Origin: Streptomyces xanthophaeus
GTDB taxonomy: Bacteria > Actinomycetota > Actinomycetes > Streptomycetales > Streptomycetaceae
DNA: 64,000 bases
Direction of reading: 5' to 3'
Assembly (NCBI RefSeq): GCF_000725805.1
Contig: NZ_JOFT01000027.1
Span: 62,001-126,000 of the forward strand
The notes beneath the pieces were generated by a model. The model did no database searches, was not told the DNA's origin, and was given only the letters and a program-made list of their open reading frames with translations. Every line of letters begins with the position of its first letter. The first letter of the stretch is position 1. A program made the translations under genes and the position numbers. Positions 59,814-64,000 of the stretch are shown piece after piece.

Positions 59814-61388
59814 TTACTTCATGAACTTCTTGAACTCGTCGGGAAGGTCGAAGTCCTGCCCCTGGGCCCCGCCGCCGGCCGGGAGGCCGAAGGGGTTGCT
59901 GCCCGGCGCGGGCTCGATCGCCTGGGGGCCCTGCTCCCGGCGCGCGGCGGCTGCCGCCTCTTCTTCCTTGCGCTTCATCGGGTTGCCGCTCTTGCGCTTG
60001 CCCTTGGCCTGCTTGACCTGCTTCTTCTGCCGGCCGGGGCCGCCGCCCATCCCGGGGATGCCGGGCATCCCGGGCATGCCGCCGCCCTGGGCCATGCGGG
60101 ACATCATCTTGCGGGCGTCGAAGAACCGCTCGACCAGCGACTTGACGGCGCTGACCTCGGTGCCGGAGCCCTTGGCGATACGGGCACGGCGCGAGCCGTT
60201 GATGATCGTGGGGTCCTGGCGCTCGGCCGGGGTCATCGACTTGATGATCGCGGCGGTGCGGTCCACGTCGCGCTCGTCGATGTTGTTGATCTGGTCCTTG
60301 ATCTGACCCATGCCCGGGAGCATGCCGAGGAGCTTGGAGATGGAGCCCATCTTGCGGACCTGCTCCATCTGGGCCAGGAAGTCGTCGAGCGTGAACTCCT
60401 TCGGGCCCTTCTGCAGCTTGGCCGCCATCTTCTCGGCTTCGGCCTGGCTGAAGGTCTTCTCGGCCTGCTCGATGAGGGTGAGCATGTCACCCATGTCGAG
60501 GATCCGGCCCGCCATGCGGTCCGGGTGGAAGGCGTCGAACTCGTCGAGCTTCTCGCCGTTCGAGGCGAACATGATCTGCTTGCCGGTGACGTGCGCGATC
60601 GAGAGCGCGGCACCACCGCGGGCGTCGCCGTCGAGCTTGGAGAGCACGACGCCGTCGAAGCCGACGCCGTCGCGGAAGGCCTCGGCGGTGTTGACCGCGT
60701 CCTGGCCGATCATGGCGTCGACGACGAAGAGGATCTCGTCGGGGCTGACGGCGTCGCGGATGTCCGCGGCCTGCTGCATCAGCTCCTGGTCGATACCGAG
60801 GCGGCCGGCGGTGTCGACGATCACGATGTCGTACTGCTTGGTGCGCGCGTACTCGATCGAGTCCTTGGCGACCTGGACCGGGTCACCGACGCCGTTGCCG
60901 GGCTGGGGCGCGTAGACCGCGACGCCCGCGCGCTCGGCGACGACGGAGAGCTGGTTGACCGCGTTGGGGCGCTGGAGGTCGCACGCGACGAGGAGCGGGG
61001 CGTGGCCCTGCCCCTTCAGCCAGAGGCCGAGCTTTCCGGCGAGGGTGGTCTTACCGGCACCCTGGAGGCCGGCCAGCATGATCACGGTGGGCGCGGTCTT
61101 GGCGAAGCGCAGCCGGCGGGTCTCGCCGCCGAGGATCGTGACGAGCTCGTCATTGACGATCTTGAGGACCTGCTGGCCCGGGTTCAGGGCCTTGCTGACC
61201 TCTTCGCCGCGCGCGCGTTCCTTGACGTTCGCGATGAAGGAGCGGACTACCGGCAGGGCGACGTCGGCCTCGAGGAGGGCGATACGGATTTCCCGGGCCG
61301 CTGCGTCGATGTCAGCCTCGGACAGCCGGCCTTTGCCGCGCAGGCCCTTGAAGGTATTCGCCAAGCGGTCGGAGAGCGTATCGAACAC
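59814..61388 (-). CDS. ffh: Signal recognition particle GTPase Ffh
   Basis: The 524-residue SRP54 protein targets membrane and secreted proteins co-translationally. The N domain, G domain (GLQGAGKTT at 107-115, DTAGRLGIDQEL, SKLDGDARGG) and methionine-rich M domain (GMLPGMGQIKDQ, RMAQGGGMPGMPGIPGMGGGPG) are complete, with a long basic/acidic C-terminal tail. The start is GTG 61388 (VFDTLSDRLANTFKGLRG). Confidence 0.96.
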   Translation of the reverse strand: MFDTLSDRLANTFKGLRGKGRLSEADIDAAAREIRIALLEADVALPVVRSFIANVKERARGEEVSKALNPGQQVLKIVNDELVTILGGETRRLRFAKTAPTVIMLAGLQGAGKTTLAGKLGLWLKGQGHAPLLVACDLQRPNAVNQLSVVAERAGVAVYAPQPGNGVGDPVQVAKDSIEYARTKQYDIVIVDTAGRLGIDQELMQQAADIRDAVSPDEILFVVDAMIGQDAVNTAEAFRDGVGFDGVVLSKLDGDARGGAALSIAHVTGKQIMFASNGEKLDEFDAFHPDRMAGRILDMGDMLTLIEQAEKTFSQAEAEKMAAKLQKGPKEFTLDDFLAQMEQVRKMGSISKLLGMLPGMGQIKDQINNIDERDVDRTAAIIKSMTPAERQDPTIINGSRRARIAKGSGTEVSAVKSLVERFFDARKMMSRMAQGGGMPGMPGIPGMGGGPGRQKKQVKQAKGKRKSGNPMKRKEEEAAAAARREQGPQAIEPAPGSNPFGLPAGGGAQGQDFDLPDEFKKFMK

Positions 61389-61488
61389 GGTGGTCGCGAT
61401 TCCTCGGGTCGGGGGCGTGATGGTCGTCCCCCAGGGTATCGGGCCGCGCCGCCGGCCTGGCCCTGCGGGCGGCATTGCGTCCCGCACC

Positions 61489-61524
61489 CGCCCCGTCGCC
61501 GGTGCGGAACCCGGCGACGGGGCG
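61489..61524 (-). terminator. Terminator after glnD
   Basis: CGCCCCGTCGCCGG (61489-61502) pairs perfectly with CCGGCGACGGGGCG (61511-61524) around an eight-base loop, 26 bases after the glnD stop. Confidence 0.82.
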
Positions 61525-61550
61525 GAGGGGCCGGGGAGGTGAGGGGCCCG

Positions 61551-63980
61551 TCACACCAGGGCCGCCTCCACCGCGGCGGCCAGGGCGGCCGCGCCAGGTC
61601 CGGTCAGCGGCTTGCCGTCCGCGTCGACCACGTACAGCGAGTCCACGGCATTGGCCCCGAGCGTCGAGACGTGCGCGCTGCGGACCCGGACTCCCCCGGC
61701 CTCCAGGGCCCGCCCGATGCGGTGCAGCAGCCCGACCGCGTCCGGGGCGCGCACCTCCAGGACCGTGGCGAGGGAGGACACCGCCGGGACCACCGTGACC
61801 CGGGGCGGCGGCGGGACCACCCCGCGACGGCGCGGATAGGCGGCCTCGCGGTCCGCCAGCTTGGCCGGGACGTCCAGCGAGCCGTCCAGGGCGCGCACCA
61901 GATCGGTGCGCAGCCGCGCCGCCTCGGGCAGCGAGCCGTATTCCGCGGCCACCCGCCAGCGGAGCACCAGGACCTCTCCGAGCCGGTCCGGGAGCTCCAG
62001 GGAGCGCAGTTCCGCCGCCCGGACGGTGAGCCGGTGCAGGGCCAGCACCCCCGACACCGCCGGGAGGACCCCCGGCTGGTCCGGGACGGCCACGACGAGT
62101 TCCACCCCGACCGCGTCCTCGTCCTCCTGGCGGGCGTGCAGGGCGAGCACCGGCTCGCCCGTGCGCAGGGCCTCCACCGCCAGGCGTTCCTCCTCGGTCG
62201 AGGGGATCTCCGGTTCGGTGGGCTCGGGGGCCGCGCCCCGCAGGACGGCGGCGACGCGTGCGACGAGGTCCTTGACCAGGGAGGCCCGCCAGGCGCTCCA
62301 CGCCGCGGGGCCGGTGGCCAGGGCGTCCGCCTCCGTCAGCGCGTGCAGTATCTCCAGCGTGCCGACGGACCCCACGGCCCCGGCGACCGCGCGGACCGTC
62401 GCGGGGTCGTCCAGGTCGCGGCGGGTCGCGGTGTCGATCAGCAGCAGGTGGTGGCGTACGAGGGTCCCCAGGACGGCGACGTCCTGTGCGTCGAAGCCGA
62501 CCCGGGCGGCCATGTCGCGCGCGATGGTCTCGCCGGCCACCGAGTGGTCCCCCGGCCAGCCCTTGCCGATGTCGTGCAGGAGCGCGGACATCAGCAGCAG
62601 GTCGGGGCGGCCGACCCGGCGGGTGAGGGCCGAGGCCCGCACCGCCGTCTCGATGAGGTGGCGGTCCACGGTCCAGGTGTGGACGGGGTTGCGCTGGGGG
62701 CGGCACCGTACGCGTTCCCAGTCGGGCAGCAGCCGTGTGATCAGGCCCTCGGCCTCCAGGGCCTCCCACACGGCGACCGTCGGCTCCCCCGCGCCCAGCA
62801 GCGTCAGCAGCTGTTCGCGGGCCTCGGCCGGCCAGGGCACGGGCAGCGGCCTGGCCTGGGCCGCGAGCCTGCGCAGGGCGTGCAGCGACACGGGCAGGCC
62901 CGCCTGCGCGGCGGCGGCGCCGAGCCGCAGCGCCAGGACGGGGTCGCGTTCCGGCCGGGCGGCGAGCGCCAGGACGGCCTCGCCGTCGGACTCCACCACG
63001 CCTTCGGCCAGCGGCGCCCGCTCCACCGCCGGAGCGCCCCGGGTGCCGAGCAGTCCGCGCAGCCTCGGCCGGGCCGCGCGCGCCCGCACCACCCGGCCGA
63101 CCTCCCGCCAGGTCACGTCCCCGGCGTACGCGACCACCCGCGCGGCCTCGTACACCTCGCGCAGCAGGGCGTCCGCGTCGAGCAGCCCGAGCTGCTCCGC
63201 GACCTGGGCCTGTTCCTGGAGGGCGAGCCGGTCGGTGGCCCGGCCGGTCACCAGGTGCAGGGCGTCCCGCGCGTCCAGCAGCCGCCGCCGGGCCTCGGCC
63301 AGCCCCTCGCGCGGGGCGTCGGCGAGCCAGGACGCGGCGACGGCCCGCAGCGCGGTGGCGTCCCGGAGCCCGCCGCGGGCCTCCTTGAGGTCGGGTTCCA
63401 GCAGGAAGCGCAGCTCCCCGGACCGCTCGGCCCGCTCCCGGCACAGGGCGTGCAGCTGCGGGAGCCGTTTGACGGCCTGGTTGCGCCAGTCGGCCAGGAC
63501 GGAGGTGCGCAGTCCGGCGAGCAGGCCGGCGTCCCCGGCGACGGCCCGCGCGTCCAGCAGGCCGAGGTGCACCTTGAGGTCCTCGGCGGCGGTCCTGCGG
63601 GCCTCGGCGGGGGTGCGCACCGAGTGGTCCAGGGCCAGGCCGAGGTCCCAGACGGGGTACCAGAGCCGGTCGGCCAGGGCACTCAGGGCCCCGGGTTCGG
63701 CCTTGCCGTCGTGCAGCAGGACCAGGTCGAGGTCGCTGCGCGGGGAGAGTTCGCCCCGGCCGTAGCCGCCGACGGCCACCAGGGCGGCGCCCCGTACGCC
63801 GGTCTCGCGTGCGGCGGTCCGGAACAGGGCGTTCAGCCAGTCGTCGGTCAGCCCGGACAGGGCGGAACGGCGCGAAGGCCCGGACCGCGACTCCTCCTGG
63901 AGGAGTCGCAGCCGGGCCGCGGCGTATCCGCTGGGTCCCGAGTCGGCCGTGTGGTCCGTGGTCTCTTCGACGCTCGTCAC
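61551..63980 (-). CDS. glnD: PII nucleotidyltransferase GlnD
   Basis: The 809-residue bifunctional enzyme modifies the PII signal protein; in S. coelicolor GlnD adenylylates GlnK. The nucleotidyltransferase site is G71-GYGRGELSPRSDLDLV (D83, D85), the HD hydrolase motif is MSALLHDIGKGWPGDH near residue 470, and two ACT domains close the chain. The start is GTG 63980 with GGGAG eight bases upstream. By synteny the PII gene should lie just right of the window edge, but this is not visible. Confidence 0.94.
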   Translation of the reverse strand: MTSVEETTDHTADSGPSGYAAARLRLLQEESRSGPSRRSALSGLTDDWLNALFRTAARETGVRGAALVAVGGYGRGELSPRSDLDLVLLHDGKAEPGALSALADRLWYPVWDLGLALDHSVRTPAEARRTAAEDLKVHLGLLDARAVAGDAGLLAGLRTSVLADWRNQAVKRLPQLHALCRERAERSGELRFLLEPDLKEARGGLRDATALRAVAASWLADAPREGLAEARRRLLDARDALHLVTGRATDRLALQEQAQVAEQLGLLDADALLREVYEAARVVAYAGDVTWREVGRVVRARAARPRLRGLLGTRGAPAVERAPLAEGVVESDGEAVLALAARPERDPVLALRLGAAAAQAGLPVSLHALRRLAAQARPLPVPWPAEAREQLLTLLGAGEPTVAVWEALEAEGLITRLLPDWERVRCRPQRNPVHTWTVDRHLIETAVRASALTRRVGRPDLLLMSALLHDIGKGWPGDHSVAGETIARDMAARVGFDAQDVAVLGTLVRHHLLLIDTATRRDLDDPATVRAVAGAVGSVGTLEILHALTEADALATGPAAWSAWRASLVKDLVARVAAVLRGAAPEPTEPEIPSTEEERLAVEALRTGEPVLALHARQEDEDAVGVELVVAVPDQPGVLPAVSGVLALHRLTVRAAELRSLELPDRLGEVLVLRWRVAAEYGSLPEAARLRTDLVRALDGSLDVPAKLADREAAYPRRRGVVPPPPRVTVVPAVSSLATVLEVRAPDAVGLLHRIGRALEAGGVRVRSAHVSTLGANAVDSLYVVDADGKPLTGPGAAALAAAVEAALV

Positions 63981-64000
63981 CCAGGAGCTCCCGTCACCTA

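Overview
The window is high-GC actinobacterial chromosome and almost certainly Streptomyces. It carries the sporulation sigma factor WhiG, four tandem type I signal peptidases behind rplS, many GTG/TTG starts with GTGA, TTGA or TGATG overlaps, Tat/lipoprotein solute-binding proteins, and the rpsB-tsf-pyrH-frr-cdsA and rpsP-KH-rimM-trmD-rplS gene orders. No prophage, insertion sequence or CRISPR array was seen; most of it reads as conserved core with a few accessory genes.

Region 1 (1-9610, mostly minus strand): the 5' part of a secreted GH18 chitinase behind a probable DasR operator, a small unknown gene, and a polyamine uptake and breakdown operon: aldehyde dehydrogenase, Tat-lipoprotein PotD, PotA ATPase, PotB and PotC permeases, and a PuuB-type FAD oxidase. 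A second polyamine block (18889-23636) holds another PotD-like lipoprotein, another aldehyde dehydrogenase, a divergent Lrp/AsnC regulator and a class III aminotransferase. Together they suggest import of putrescine/spermidine and oxidation toward GABA-type products.

Region 2 (9802-18804): a NADAR-domain protein, then 459 bases without a protein gene that hold three tandem Y-RNA-like units, then a TROVE/Ro60 gene. Two units carry a circularly permuted tRNA-like module (T-arm, capped acceptor stem, D-arm); the middle one lacks it. This is the most striking feature of the window. It is followed by a DUF4190 protein, an adenosine-deaminase-family enzyme (possibly for menaquinone), a glycerophosphodiesterase overlapping a two-component system, a secreted serine beta-lactamase-fold peptidase, and a small membrane protein behind two palindromes.

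Region 3 (23817-35715): an ABC pair whose ATPase has a degenerate signature motif, a LOG-like protein, two membrane proteins, a complete ferredoxin / ferredoxin reductase / P450 set, and a thiamine-type ABC transporter (binding protein, fused permease, ATPase) under a TPP riboswitch.

Region 4 (35716-63980, nearly all minus strand): core functions read from high to low coordinates: glnD, ffh, an FtsH-type protease, a short prolyl-tRNA synthetase, an HExxH protein, rpsP-KH-rimM-trmD-rplS, four signal peptidases, NUDIX, DUF2469, yraN, a YifB-type ATPase, dprA, whiG, a TetR regulator, rpsB, tsf, pyrH, frr, cdsA and rlmN. GC-rich hairpins separate most units. The plus-strand exceptions are a small M23 peptidase and a methyltransferase-like protein.
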